Shown here: in pieces, positions 1 to 8,891 of the stretch
How the letters are laid out: each line of letters begins with the position of its first letter
Position numbering within the stretch: position 1 is the stretch's first letter
Origin: JAAYJM01 sp964498585
GTDB taxonomy: Bacteria > Bacteroidota > Ignavibacteria > Kapaibacteriales > UBA2268
DNA: 64,000 nt
Reading direction: 5' to 3'
Assembly: GCA_964498585.1 (NCBI GenBank)
Contig: CAZCHH010000002.1
Span: forward strand, 41,012-105,011
Translations under genes and position numbers: made by a program
The notes under the pieces: model-generated
What the model was told of the DNA's origin: nothing
Database searches by the model: none
What the model saw: the letters and a program-made list of their open reading frames with translations, nothing else

Positions 1-1454
1 TTTCCAGCGTTTTCAATTCCAAGAATATTAGAGAAGAAATTTTTAGCAGCATAAGAGCCCTGTTCTGAATTAGATAAAAGCAATTCAAGCTCTCCAGTTA
101 TTAATAACTTCTTTCCGTTAGTAATCATTTGGCTTATACCAGTCATAACCATAGGAGAAATAGTATAAGCATTAGTTGACATAACGCCACGTGCAAAGTA
201 ATCGAATGATAAATAAGCAAAATCAAATTCATTCATTGGATATGCCTCAAGAGTTACTTCAGAAAGAGGTATTAAAGCTGCTTTGTCTTTATAGTCATTT
301 AAAGAAGTTAAAAATGTATTATAAGTAATTCCGGCTGCACGGTTTGCGCCATAATACAAAGCGTATTTGGTTTTATTAGAAAGTGCATAAATAGAAATTG
401 TGCCTTTGCGGATTGTACCTAAATCTTCACCCCAAGGAGTAGCTTCAACATTAGCAAAAACAAAACCGGCTGCATCTGGTGCTGTAAATGTCAACTGAAC
501 ATCTTGGGAAGCGCCGGCTGGAATTGAAAGAGCTGTTTCAGATAATTGGGCTGACCATCCATCTGGCAGATAAGAACCTTCAGTATTAATGCTTAACTGA
601 AAATCTAAATCTACACTGTTTGGATTTGTTACAGTAAGAGTTTGTGATAGTTGGCTAGCTGGGTCGATTTTTAGGAATTGATTTGTTGTTGTAATTTTTG
701 CCTGAGTTAGTTTTTGTGAAGATTTTGCCTGCAGAATTTCTTTGTTAGATTCATTTTGGATGAATGCAACGATATACATTTGGTCTGCATTCCAGCCATT
801 TTCCCCTGTTGGAATTGTATAGCTGTTAGTATAAGTAAATGTTTCGCCGGCAGTAACGTTTAAATCTGTTCCAGCTGCGCTTGGGAACATTTTACGGGCT
901 AACCAGAAGAATTCTTTTTCTCCGTTGCTTCCGGGAGGAGTATCATAAGGATGAGCATACTCTATGGCGACAACTCTTAATTTCTTTGAACTAATATCTT
1001 CATCAGAAGTAACATTAACAGTAAAATTCACTGTGTTGCCATTTCTTTGTTCATCAATAGTAATCGTTATAGGTGAAGTTTGACCTCTAAAATTTGCTAC
1101 TGATGCTTCTACTGTTCCAGCAGCAATACTGGTTAATAAAGTCCCGTTAACAACTCCGGCAGGAACGCCATTAATGTTATAATATGAAACTCTTGAGTTA
1201 TTCATATTTACATCATTAAGATAGAATGGGTCTTGCCCACTTGGCCATGATGAATGATAAACAACCGGAATGACCTCATCAAGATGGTCCATTATATAAT
1301 CCTGGAAAGCTGGATTGAGCGATGCGCAAGGACCACAACCGGTATTTGTCGCTTCTTCCACCAAAATCATCCTCGGAGATGCTGAGTATATATTGCTTGT
1401 TCCAATCAATAAAGCAATAATGAGAAGTATCGAACTTAGTAATGAATTTTTCAT
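1..1454 (-). CDS. Omp28/thioredoxin-like exported protein (3' end outside window)
   Basis: About 484 codons are in the window; the C-terminus lies beyond position 1. A signal peptide (about residues 1-25) is followed by a thioredoxin-like region with a CGPC dithiol motif at residues 40-43 (context EEATNTGCGPCASLNP), as in the Omp28 family of Bacteroidota exported proteins. A beta-rich, Ig-like region follows (from about residue 230). The family often ends in a T9SS sorting domain, which would fall outside this window. The start chosen is ATG at 1454. A GTG two codons upstream (1460) is better spaced from an AGGAG Shine-Dalgarno sequence and could be the true start. The role is inferred: an envelope or secreted protein with possible redox or binding function; the substrate is unknown. 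Confidence 0.75.
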   Translation of the reverse strand, partial: MKNSLLSSILLIIALLIGTSNIYSASPRMILVEEATNTGCGPCASLNPAFQDYIMDHLDEVIPVVYHSSWPSGQDPFYLNDVNMNNSRVSYYNINGVPAGVVNGTLLTSIAAGTVEASVANFRGQTSPITITIDEQRNGNTVNFTVNVTSDEDISSKKLRVVAIEYAHPYDTPPGSNGEKEFFWLARKMFPSAAGTDLNVTAGETFTYTNSYTIPTGENGWNADQMYIVAFIQNESNKEILQAKSSQKLTQAKITTTNQFLKIDPASQLSQTLTVTNPNSVDLDFQLSINTEGSYLPDGWSAQLSETALSIPAGASQDVQLTFTAPDAAGFVFANVEATPWGEDLGTIRKGTISIYALSNKTKYALYYGANRAAGITYNTFLTSLNDYKDKAALIPLSEVTLEAYPMNEFDFAYLSFDYFARGVMSTNAYTISPMVMTGISQMITNGKKLLITGELELLLSNSEQGSYAAKNFFSNILGIENAG

Positions 1455-1460
1455 TTTCAC

Positions 1461-2161
1461 AATTTGCTCCTATTTTTATTTATAATATATAATTAATAAT
1501 TACAAAACTATTTTATTTTAATTTATTAAAATAAGCAATTCAATAATAACAGCAAAGAACTTTTTTATTTTTAATTAATTTTATTTAAATAAAATAATTC
1601 ATCTTTTGACTCGTAGTCACCAAATAAATAGATTAAGTGAAGTTCTTTAAAAATTGTCTTTCCGAAATCCCTACTCACCTTTTCGAACTATTCATTATAC
1701 ACATCTATTAGTTTTTATAATAGAGTGTAGAATAATAAAACTCAAACAAAAGAATTGTTACAAAAATTTTATCCCTACGGTATAATTAGAATAGCAGCTC
1801 GTTTTTAAGTTTTGGGTAATGAATAGCGCCAGCTGGGGAAAAATCCTTATTTCATTTCCATTTAAATAATACATTTGCTTTATTTGGGGATTACCAATAA
1901 CATCTTTTTTTCGGTCATTCTGAAGCATTGTGAAGAATCCAGAGAATTGTGGATTAAAGGATTTTTTTCTGGATTCTTCGCTGCGCTCAGAATGACAATG
2001 TTAAGTTATTTCATTTCCATTTAAATAAAAATTCTCATTTTTTAAGTGGATTCAAAATGACAGAAAAAGATTCCTTTTTTCTTGTCAATAATTTTTACAT
2101 ATTTTTGTTAAAAAGTTTATTGTCATTATAACAAAAATTCCATAAACTATAATCAAAAAAA
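1461..2161. other. Intergenic region with dispersed repeats
   Basis: No gene seen in 700 bases between divergent genes. It holds a family B element (about 1849-1912), a family C inverted repeat (1914-1996), a second family B-like stretch (about 2007-2062), and an inverted relative of the MITE-like family I internal sequence near 1771-1799 (GCTGCTATTCTAATTAT on the minus strand). A related CATTATACACATCT stretch is near 1691. Confidence 0.6.
1914..1996. repeat. Family C dispersed inverted repeat, TGTCATTC-bounded
   Basis: The 83-bp element starts GTCATTCTGAAGCATTGTGA and ends CGCTGCGCTCAGAATGAC, so its ends are imperfect inverted repeats. Relatives, recognised by the same ends around a GAATC/GATTC core, are at 8785-8865, 24958-25034, 43386-43468, 43592-43672, 44130-44210, 55481-55563 and 58684-58766. 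All are intergenic. They look like a miniature, non-coding mobile or REP-like family; no transposase for it is visible in the window. Confidence 0.7.
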
Positions 2162-3034
2162 ATGAAAACACAAGAAATACTAAGCATTTTAAGATGTCCG
2201 GTTTCAAATATGGAATTGGAATTGAGTAATGATGGAAATCAACTTATTAGTATTGCTCAAGGAAATGTCTTTGATGTAAAAGACGGAATACCGATTTTTT
2301 TACGTGAAGATTTTAGAGAAGGTCGAAAAATCAATTATTTAGAGCATTATACTCTTGACGGTGAATATTTTGATTATTTTAAAAAAAGAGAAAGAGCCAG
2401 TTTTGAAGCTGAAAGAAGATTGAGAGAGTATATTTTATCTTTAATACCAAAAAAATCGGAATTGATTTTGGATATTGGCTCTGGAAGTGCCTGGCTTGCT
2501 AAACAAATTGATAAAAATAAAAGAATTATTTCGCTTGACATATCACTAAATAACATAAAAAAAGCATTAAGCGATTATCCTTTCGAAAATCATTATGGAG
2601 TTGTTGGTGATGCCTATCATTTGCCTTTTGCAGACAATTCTTTCGATTGCATTGTTGCCGCTGAAATAATAGAGCACTTAGAAACTCCGGCAGCATTTAT
2701 AGAGCAGGCAATAAAAAAGTTAAAGAAAAATGGCACTTTGATAATTTCAACTCCCTACAAAGAAAGGATTAGTCAATATTTATGTATTCATTGCAATAAA
2801 TTAACTCCACAAAATGCTCATCTTCACTCTTTCGATGAAAATAAATTGAAAGCTCTTGTTAAAGATGAGGTTAAAAGTATTGAATTTTTCACTTTTGGTA
2901 ATAAATTCCATACTTTTCTGAGATTTTATATTATAATGAAGTATTTTAATTTTAGATTATGGAAGTTGATTGATAGTGCTTTCAGTATGCTAATAAACAA
3001 GAAAATAAATATAATATTAAGGATAATGAAATAA
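2162..3034 (+). CDS. Class I SAM-dependent methyltransferase with Trm112-like N-terminus
   Basis: Residues 1-50 resemble a Trm112p-like small domain (ILRCPVSNMELEL, then GIPIFL). Residues 95-185 are a Rossmann methyltransferase of the Methyltransf_11 type: motif I LDIGSGSA (103-110), acidic loop LDIS with Asp126, and a VGDAYHLPFADNSFD block at 148-162 followed by an EIIEHLE helix. A Cys/His-containing stretch (CIHC..HLHSF) lies near residues 218-236. The substrate cannot be told from sequence; such proteins often modify lipids, quinones or glycans. It is a single gene with no partner, divergent from the Omp28-like gene. Residue 1 is at the first ATG; no strong ribosome binding site. Confidence 0.85.
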   Translation: MKTQEILSILRCPVSNMELELSNDGNQLISIAQGNVFDVKDGIPIFLREDFREGRKINYLEHYTLDGEYFDYFKKRERASFEAERRLREYILSLIPKKSELILDIGSGSAWLAKQIDKNKRIISLDISLNNIKKALSDYPFENHYGVVGDAYHLPFADNSFDCIVAAEIIEHLETPAAFIEQAIKKLKKNGTLIISTPYKERISQYLCIHCNKLTPQNAHLHSFDENKLKALVKDEVKSIEFFTFGNKFHTFLRFYIIMKYFNFRLWKLIDSAFSMLINKKINIILRIMK

Positions 3035-3050
3035 TTAAAGCTTTTGATTC

Positions 3051-3536
3051 TTAAAATGGCTGAGGGGGCAAATTGCTGAAATCAATATCAATATTAATTG
3101 AATAACTTTTGCCTTTTTCAATATTAATGCTTGAAGGTTCAAATTTATTTTCGTTTAATGACCAAACACCGATGACTTTTTGAGAAGTAATGTCATTAGT
3201 GAATTGCATAGCAGCAACAATGTATTTTAATTCAACAGGTGCGTTCTTTATTTCTAAAGAAAAACTGCTTGAATCAACGAAAAGAGGTAATGAATTCATA
3301 GTAAAATAAGCATTACCTTCAGATAATTCTTTAATTATGTCTTGAGGTGGATAGTTTTTAAAAGCTACTATACGAACGGCTTTGCAGGAATCTTCCGGGG
3401 GCCAGTTACTTATACCGTTGATGAAATGCACCGTGCCATTTAAAAAAGTTTGCTGCTCTTTTTCCGGTGGAGTCAATCCTTCATTGCAGGCGGTTAAAAC
3501 AAGAAATAGTGCAAATATTACTATCTTAATTTTCAT
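3051..3536 (-). CDS. Predicted lipoprotein, partner of the upstream TonB receptor
   Basis: The start is placed at the ATG at 3536 (MKIKIVIF) because it gives a proper lipoprotein signal: hydrophobic segment, then LVLTAC with Cys17 as the lipidation site. A longer frame from 3569 adds 11 residues ahead of the signal and is unlikely. The mature protein is about 145 residues, beta-rich, and has no family I can name. It follows the TonB receptor on the same strand with about 110 bases between them, so the two are probably co-transcribed. By analogy with SusD-like or other surface lipoproteins it may assist the receptor, but it has no SusD features and the link is only positional. Confidence 0.7.
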   Translation of the reverse strand: MKIKIVIFALFLVLTACNEGLTPPEKEQQTFLNGTVHFINGISNWPPEDSCKAVRIVAFKNYPPQDIIKELSEGNAYFTMNSLPLFVDSSSFSLEIKNAPVELKYIVAAMQFTNDITSQKVIGVWSLNENKFEPSSINIEKGKSYSINIDIDFSNLPPQPF

Positions 3537-3646
3537 AATATTTATTTCGTAAAAAAACAAAATTAACAAATAATGCTTTAAATATTTAATAATTATTGAA
3601 TTTTACTCTTTATTTCAATAACTCACCTTACGCATTTTCCTTTCTC

Positions 3647-5947
3647 TTATATTTCAAAACTTATTCCGATGCTTGGCAATAATCCAATAGAGTCCTGAAT
3701 TTTAATATCCTGAGTTCTGCTGTCCCATCTAATTCCATTTACATTTTTTCTTCCGTAAATGTTTTGAATGTCAATATATGTAACTAAATCAAAACTACTG
3801 AAGTTCCATCGTTTATCCAAGCGAATATCTAAAGCATGGAAATCGGGGAGACGTTCTCCTTCGTTGTATTGGGAATAATCGCGTTGCCCAATTTTTTCAC
3901 CTTCTGTGATAAAAGGAGTAGTAGGAATGCCTGTAGAGTAACGGAACTTCCCACTCAATTCCCATTCCTGATTAAAGCGGTATCCAATAACTAAATTAGA
4001 AATGAACCGGGCATCAAAACTACCTGCTCTTTCTTTTCCTTCAATTGATTTGAATTTTGTTTCGCTAATTGAAATGCTTAACAATCCATAAAGGGGGAGC
4101 TCACTCAATTTTTTTTGAACAAATATTTCCACTCCACGAGAAACTCCAGTTCCAATGCTTGTTAGTGGTTCTAATCCAAATGGAATATCGCTTGTTAAAT
4201 CGTCAAAACCAGATGGAGAAAGCACCGCCTGAGGTCTGAATACCCGTGCAGGATAATTGTCATACCATTTGTAATAAGTTTCTACCTGGATTTTCAAATC
4301 TTCCCGAAGAGTATGCTCATAACCTAATACTATTTGGTCTGACTGAATTGGTTTTAGATTTTGATTAGGGGCGCCAATTAACCAAACATAAGATGGTGAT
4401 TGGTAATATCTACCCAAGCTTAGGATTAATGCAGAAACAGGATTGAATTGATGAATGTATGAAGCACGGGGAGAAAAATAGAATTTATTTTGAAGAAAAT
4501 CGTAATAATCCAATCTTGCACCTAAGGTTATTTTATTGCTGCCAAATGAAGTAGTTAAGCTACCATAAGTTGAGTTCTTAAAAACGCTTAATGTAGTATC
4601 AGTTTTTAATTCAGTAGGAATGTTATTATTATCAAGTCGTAAATATCCGGGGATATATACATCATAATCCAAATCTGGCGACCATTTAATTTGATTACCA
4701 AGCATAAATTCAAGATGAGGGGAAATCATAAAATCCACATCAGTTTTAAAAACAATTTCATTTTCTTTTGAAAAGTTTTTAAAGATTTGCACATCTAATG
4801 AGTCATTTTGATAAGTAGAAAATTTTGTTAGGTTATGTCCGAAAGTTGCAGTTAAGAATCCATTTCCGAGAAGATGCTGCCAGGTGAGTCCAGAAAAATA
4901 TTGCTTTTGATTTGGAATTGCAACTTGACTATTTTTATAAATATTATCGTCATTTTCATTATTTAAGATAACGTCGTCCAATACAGCAATTGTAAGAAAT
5001 GAAAGAGTGTTCTTTTCATCTAAACGGTAGAAAATTTTCCCTTGAAAATCCCAGTATTGAGGAATAAACGCGAAACCGGCTGCCTTAAAAATCCAATCAA
5101 GATAACTTCTTCTTGCACTAAACATATAATTTGAATTTTGATTTATCGGACCTTCAAGATTTACTCCAAATCCTGTGGCTGAAAGAACAGCTTTAGTAGT
5201 AAATCGTTCCTGATTCCCATTACGAAGTGTAATATTAGTAATAGAAGATACTTTATCGCCATATCTTGAACCGAAGGCACCTGCTGAAAAAGAAACATTT
5301 TTTACAAAGTCAATATTGATAAGCGATAATGGACCTCCGCTCGAACCTTGCGAACCGAAATGGTTTATATTAGGAACTTCAATGTTATCGACAACAAAAA
5401 GATTTTCAAAAGGAGCGCCACCGCGAACCAGCAAATCATTTCTGCCTGCCTGAGTAACGCCAACTCCAGGCAAAAGAGCCGTTGCCCTAATTACATCTTC
5501 CTGCACCCCGGGTGCTCTCCTTATATCTTCAGAATTTAAGAACTGTGTGCTGGTTAATACATCTACTCGTTTAACGAAATATGTAGATATTACTTCTGCT
5601 CCTTTTAATTCGATTGTTTTTTCTATTAATTCTATATCTAATATTGTAGGTTTTTGATGAGTTACAACAACATTTGTTTGAACAAAGGTTTCGTAGCCAA
5701 CTCCAGAAAAACGAACTGAAATAACTCCTATTGGAGAATTATTTATAGTAAACTTTCCATCTGTTCCGGTATAAGTTCCAATGCTTGTTCCGGGTATTGC
5801 AACTGTTATACCCGGAATAATATTTTTTGTTGCTCCTGAGCGAACTGTTCCGGTTATTGTTCCGTCATTTTCGTTTGCAAAAGTAAAATTTAGTAAAGAT
5901 ATGTTGACTAAAATTATTGCTATTAAACAGATTGTAAAACTTCTCAT
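3647..5947 (-). CDS. TonB-dependent outer-membrane receptor with CarboxypepD_reg-like domain
   Basis: 766 residues. A signal peptide (1-25) precedes a carboxypeptidase-regulatory-like beta-sandwich (about 29-110: GTITGTVRSGATKNIIPGIT). Next comes a plug domain (about 130-235) with RRAPGVQEDVIRATALLPGV and LLVRGGAPFENLFVVDNIEV, then a 22-strand-type barrel to the C-terminus, which ends in a barrel-type strand (GLLPSIGISFEI). This is the usual layout of Bacteroidota TonB receptors that import a ligand across the outer membrane with ExbBD-TonB energy. The ligand is unknown; no histidine-rich loop, SusD partner or siderophore genes are near. The lipoprotein downstream is its only neighbour on the strand. 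Confidence 0.88.
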   Translation of the reverse strand: MRSFTICLIAIILVNISLLNFTFANENDGTITGTVRSGATKNIIPGITVAIPGTSIGTYTGTDGKFTINNSPIGVISVRFSGVGYETFVQTNVVVTHQKPTILDIELIEKTIELKGAEVISTYFVKRVDVLTSTQFLNSEDIRRAPGVQEDVIRATALLPGVGVTQAGRNDLLVRGGAPFENLFVVDNIEVPNINHFGSQGSSGGPLSLINIDFVKNVSFSAGAFGSRYGDKVSSITNITLRNGNQERFTTKAVLSATGFGVNLEGPINQNSNYMFSARRSYLDWIFKAAGFAFIPQYWDFQGKIFYRLDEKNTLSFLTIAVLDDVILNNENDDNIYKNSQVAIPNQKQYFSGLTWQHLLGNGFLTATFGHNLTKFSTYQNDSLDVQIFKNFSKENEIVFKTDVDFMISPHLEFMLGNQIKWSPDLDYDVYIPGYLRLDNNNIPTELKTDTTLSVFKNSTYGSLTTSFGSNKITLGARLDYYDFLQNKFYFSPRASYIHQFNPVSALILSLGRYYQSPSYVWLIGAPNQNLKPIQSDQIVLGYEHTLREDLKIQVETYYKWYDNYPARVFRPQAVLSPSGFDDLTSDIPFGLEPLTSIGTGVSRGVEIFVQKKLSELPLYGLLSISISETKFKSIEGKERAGSFDARFISNLVIGYRFNQEWELSGKFRYSTGIPTTPFITEGEKIGQRDYSQYNEGERLPDFHALDIRLDKRWNFSSFDLVTYIDIQNIYGRKNVNGIRWDSRTQDIKIQDSIGLLPSIGISFEI

Positions 5948-6191
5948 ATTCCTCGCCAGTAATATTTAATAATGCGTATATACGTTAAAATAATTTTTTT
6001 ATTGTTTTTTAAATCTATAAATAATACAGATTTGGGATTGTATGCTTAAACTATTCTTTTGCAATTAACTTAACAAAATCTGCCTGCTTTTCAAATACTT
6101 CTATTATAGCAGATGTAAAATCCATAATTCTTCAATAAAAATCTAATCAAATCAAAATTATTCTTTATTTTATTATTTCTATTTATTTGAT

Positions 6192-6199
6192 TAATTTTG
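6192..6199 (+). promoter_or_regulatory. Possible -7 promoter element (TAATTTTG)
   Basis: It matches the Bacteroidota consensus TAnnTTTG and lies 47 bases before the antitoxin start at 6247. No clear -33 TTG at the ideal distance was seen, and the surrounding DNA is very AT-rich, so chance matches are common. Confidence 0.35.
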
Positions 6200-6246
6200 A
6201 ATTTAATTAAGTGTATTTATTTGTTTTATTTAAATAATCAAATAAA

Positions 6247-6453
6247 ATGATAACTTTTAATGAAATATTAGAAAATGTAGAATCATTAAGCATTGAAGAT
6301 AAGTTCAGTTTATCTGAAATAATTAAAAAAAGAGCAATAGAAGAGCGCAGGCAGGAAATATTAAAAATTGCCAATGAATCTTACAAAGAGTACAAAGACG
6401 GAAAGATAGCTCCAATGACTGTTTCAGAATTTTTCGAGGAACTAACAAATTGA
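6247..6453 (+). CDS. Putative antitoxin of a RelE-type pair
   Basis: A 68-residue acidic and helical protein (ESLSIEDKFSLSEIIKKRAIEERRQEILK) of the kind found in front of RelE/HigB-like toxins: a short N-terminal segment, a central helix rich in Glu/Arg/Lys, and a C-terminal tail that usually wraps the toxin. Its TGA stop overlaps the TTG start of the next gene, a 4-base overlap typical of toxin-antitoxin operons. I see no recognisable DNA-binding motif beyond this helical pattern, so the family (addiction-module protein type) is inferred from size and position. Confidence 0.65.
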   Translation: MITFNEILENVESLSIEDKFSLSEIIKKRAIEERRQEILKIANESYKEYKDGKIAPMTVSEFFEELTN

Positions 6454-6728
6454 GTTATGTGCTTTATTTTAGTTCGAGTTTTAAAAGAACTGTAAAAAAA
6501 TTTTCTAAAAATTCTGATTTTATGATTGATTTACATTCTACTCTATCCTTACTTTCAGAGAATCCTTTTAATCTTAAATTAAAAACTCATAAATTAAAAG
6601 GAACTTTAGAAGGATTATATGCATGTAGCGTTAATTATAGCTTTAGAATAATTTTTAGATTTCTAAAAGAACTAAATAAAACTAATATTCTACTTATTGA
6701 TTTAGGTACACACGACGAAGTGTATTAA
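6450..6728 (+). CDS. RelE/ParE-family toxin
   Basis: 92 residues with the RelE superfamily layout: an N-terminal strand and basic helix (FSSSFKRTVKKFSKNS), a central LKTHKLKGTLEGLYACSVNYSFRIIFRF block and a final strand IDLGTHDEVY. The HKLKG..G.......YR.IF pattern is the hallmark of YafQ/RelE-like mRNA interferases. The start is TTG at 6450 overlapping the antitoxin stop; GTG at 6459 is an alternative. It would cleave ribosome-bound mRNA when the antitoxin is lost; the activity is inferred from family. It sits just upstream of leuC with no obvious relation to it. Confidence 0.8.
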   Translation: MSYVLYFSSSFKRTVKKFSKNSDFMIDLHSTLSLLSENPFNLKLKTHKLKGTLEGLYACSVNYSFRIIFRFLKELNKTNILLIDLGTHDEVY

Positions 6729-6772
6729 ATATTAACGAATTAAATAAATTCTATTCAAAAAAAGAGGATTTA

Positions 6773-8062
6773 ATGAAACAAACATTAGTTCAAAAAATAC
6801 TCGCAAGAGCAAGCGGAAAGCAATTTGTTTCCGTTGGTGATATAGTTGAGCCAAAAGTGGATTTGGCAATGTCTCACGAAAACGCTGCTCTTGTTATGAA
6901 TCAGTTTCATGAAATTTACAGCGGAACTGGTTTAGAGCCAAAAGTATGGGACGCAAAGCGGATTGCAATTATATTCGACCACCGCGTTCCCGCAGAAAGT
7001 AAAAAAACTGCTACTAATCAGAAGAAAATTAGAAATTTCGTTCAAGCACAAGGTATTGAGAAATTTCATGATATACGTGGCGACGAAATGGGAATTTGCC
7101 ACCAAATACTGCCAGAATACGGATATGTCCGTCCGGGCTACGTTGTCGTTGGAACAGACAGCCACACAACATCACACGGCGCTTTGGGAGCATTCGCATT
7201 TGGTATAGGTGCAACAGAAATGGCAGCCGTATGGACTTTGGGCGCTGTTCTAAACGTTCCCGTTCCAGCAACTATTAAAGTTATAGCAAATGGTAAGTTT
7301 AGTCCATTCGTTCAACCAAAAGATTTGATTTTATACTTAATCGGTAAAATCTCCGCCGAAGGTGCAAACTTCAAAGTCCTTGAATATCACGGCTCTACTT
7401 TCAAAACTATGAATACTTCAGGACGATTAACAGTAAGCAATATGAGCGTCGAAGCAGGTGCTACCTCTGGTATCGTTCCGGCAGACGAAGAAACTTTGAG
7501 TTATTTACGCGAGGTTGCAGGTGTTAAAGAAAATATTGAAATCGTAACACCAGACGAAGATGCAGAATACGACAGCATCGTTGTTATTGATGTAAATACA
7601 TTGGAGCCACAAATTGCCTGTCCTCATACTGTCGATAACGTAAAACCAGTTACAGCACTCGAAGGTTTGGAAGTTCAGCAAATCGTTATTGGTTCCTGCA
7701 CAAATGGAAGATTAGACGATTTGGAAACTGCTGCAAACATTATGAAAGGCAAGAAAGTCGCAAAGAATACACGTATGCTTATTTTCCCTGCTTCTACCCG
7801 TATTTATCAGGAAGCAATGGATAAGGGATATTTAAGTACATTGCTTAAAGCCGGAGCTGTAATTATGAATCCGGGCTGCGGACCTTGTCTTGGCGTCCAT
7901 CAAGGTGCATTAGGCGATGGTGAAGTTGCTCTTTCCACAACTAATCGTAATTTCAAAGGCAGAATGGGCAATCCAAATTCAGAAGTATATCTTTGTTCCC
8001 CTGCAGTTGCTGCTGCTTCTGCTATTACAGGTAAAATCACTGACCCAAGGAAAGGAGCATAA
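6773..8062 (+). CDS. leuC: 3-isopropylmalate dehydratase large subunit (LeuC-type)
   Basis: 429 residues, the shorter LeuC/homoaconitase-type large subunit. The three cysteines that hold the [4Fe-4S] cluster are present: Cys309 in IGSCTNGR, and Cys369 and Cys372 in NPGCGPCLG. The substrate-side motif GTDSHTTSHGALGAFAFGIG is at 127-146. With LeuD it isomerises 2-isopropylmalate to 3-isopropylmalate in leucine biosynthesis. Close homologues act on homoaconitate or methyl-substituted malates, so the exact substrate is inferred. leuD starts 2 bases after its stop. A GAGG element precedes the ATG. Codon use is visibly richer in G and C than its neighbours. No leuA or leuB is in the window. Confidence 0.9.
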   Translation: MKQTLVQKILARASGKQFVSVGDIVEPKVDLAMSHENAALVMNQFHEIYSGTGLEPKVWDAKRIAIIFDHRVPAESKKTATNQKKIRNFVQAQGIEKFHDIRGDEMGICHQILPEYGYVRPGYVVVGTDSHTTSHGALGAFAFGIGATEMAAVWTLGAVLNVPVPATIKVIANGKFSPFVQPKDLILYLIGKISAEGANFKVLEYHGSTFKTMNTSGRLTVSNMSVEAGATSGIVPADEETLSYLREVAGVKENIEIVTPDEDAEYDSIVVIDVNTLEPQIACPHTVDNVKPVTALEGLEVQQIVIGSCTNGRLDDLETAANIMKGKKVAKNTRMLIFPASTRIYQEAMDKGYLSTLLKAGAVIMNPGCGPCLGVHQGALGDGEVALSTTNRNFKGRMGNPNSEVYLCSPAVAAASAITGKITDPRKGA

Positions 8063-8063
8063 A

Positions 8064-8552
8064 ATGGCAAAAGTAATTTATAAATTAGAAGATGACATTT
8101 CTACCGATATTATTTATCCCGGTAGATATATGGCAACAGTGCTGCCAACAGAGACGCCACAGTATTGCTTTGACGACATTACCGACTTAAACAAAATGCT
8201 TAATAGCAAGCAGGTGCCTGATAGAAGTGTAATTCTTGCTGGAAAGAACTTCGGTTGCGGCTCTTCACGTGAGCAAGCTGCTTCAACTTTAAAAGGGCAT
8301 AATTTAATAATTGTAGCAAGGAATTTTGCACGTATTTTCCTTCAAAACAGCGTAAATCTCGGTTTGCAAACTGTAAGCTGTCCGGAAATTGATGCAAAAG
8401 TCGGCGATGAATTAGAAATTTCCGATAAAAAAGTTATAAATAAAACAACAGGAAAAACTTTTGACGTTATTCCATTACAAAAAGCACAGCAGGAAATCGT
8501 TGATGCCGGTGGTTTGATTGCCTATACAAGAAAACGCTTGATGGAAAAGTAG
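8064..8552 (+). CDS. leuD: 3-isopropylmalate dehydratase small subunit (LeuD-type)
   Basis: 162 residues starting at ATG 8064, just after the leuC stop and behind a good AAAGGAG site 6 bases upstream. A longer open frame starting inside leuC (7917) is an artefact. The small-subunit swivelling domain is clear: ISTDIIYPGRYM near the N-terminus, and GKNFGCGSSREQAASTLK, the substrate-recognition and active-site loop of the family. It forms a heterodimer or heterotetramer with LeuC and is translationally coupled to it. Confidence 0.92.
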   Translation: MAKVIYKLEDDISTDIIYPGRYMATVLPTETPQYCFDDITDLNKMLNSKQVPDRSVILAGKNFGCGSSREQAASTLKGHNLIIVARNFARIFLQNSVNLGLQTVSCPEIDAKVGDELEISDKKVINKTTGKTFDVIPLQKAQQEIVDAGGLIAYTRKRLMEK

Positions 8553-8891
8553 CAATATCATTCCGAATCCCTAGATAAAGGAAAACCTTTATTTAAATTG
8601 AGATGACATAATTAAAAGTGTCATTCTGACGGATGTCAGAATCCATCTTATTAATATTCAACGCTATTCAATTTTAGCTATTTCATTGAAACATTTGGGC
8701 TTGTCCAAATGTATCGTGAGCAAGTTCACTTGCCTTCCCAAGATGGATTCTTGCATACGCCAGAATGACAGACAAACGTAAAGATGTCATAGGTAACGAA
8801 GTGAGGAATCTCCAATGTTGGATTAACAAGGATTTGTGAGATTCTTCGCTTCGCTCGAAATGACATTTTTAGAATTCCCTATAAAAAAATT
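8553..8891. repeat. Intergenic run of dispersed repeats (families B, A, C)
   Basis: No gene. In order: a reversed family B piece (about 8575-8610), a family A palindrome (8619-8650, TGTCATTCTGAC GGAT GTCAGAATCC), half of a family H palindrome (CCTTCCCAAG, near 8732), a second A-like unit (8740-8770) and a family C unit (8785-8865). The arrangement suggests that several elements have accumulated between leuD and the next gene. Confidence 0.65.

Noticed and set aside
7917..8063. Upstream extension of leuD by 49 codons into leuC
   Set aside because: It overlaps the leuC coding sequence in another frame; the ATG at 8064 with AAAGGAG and the family's normal length is clearly the start.
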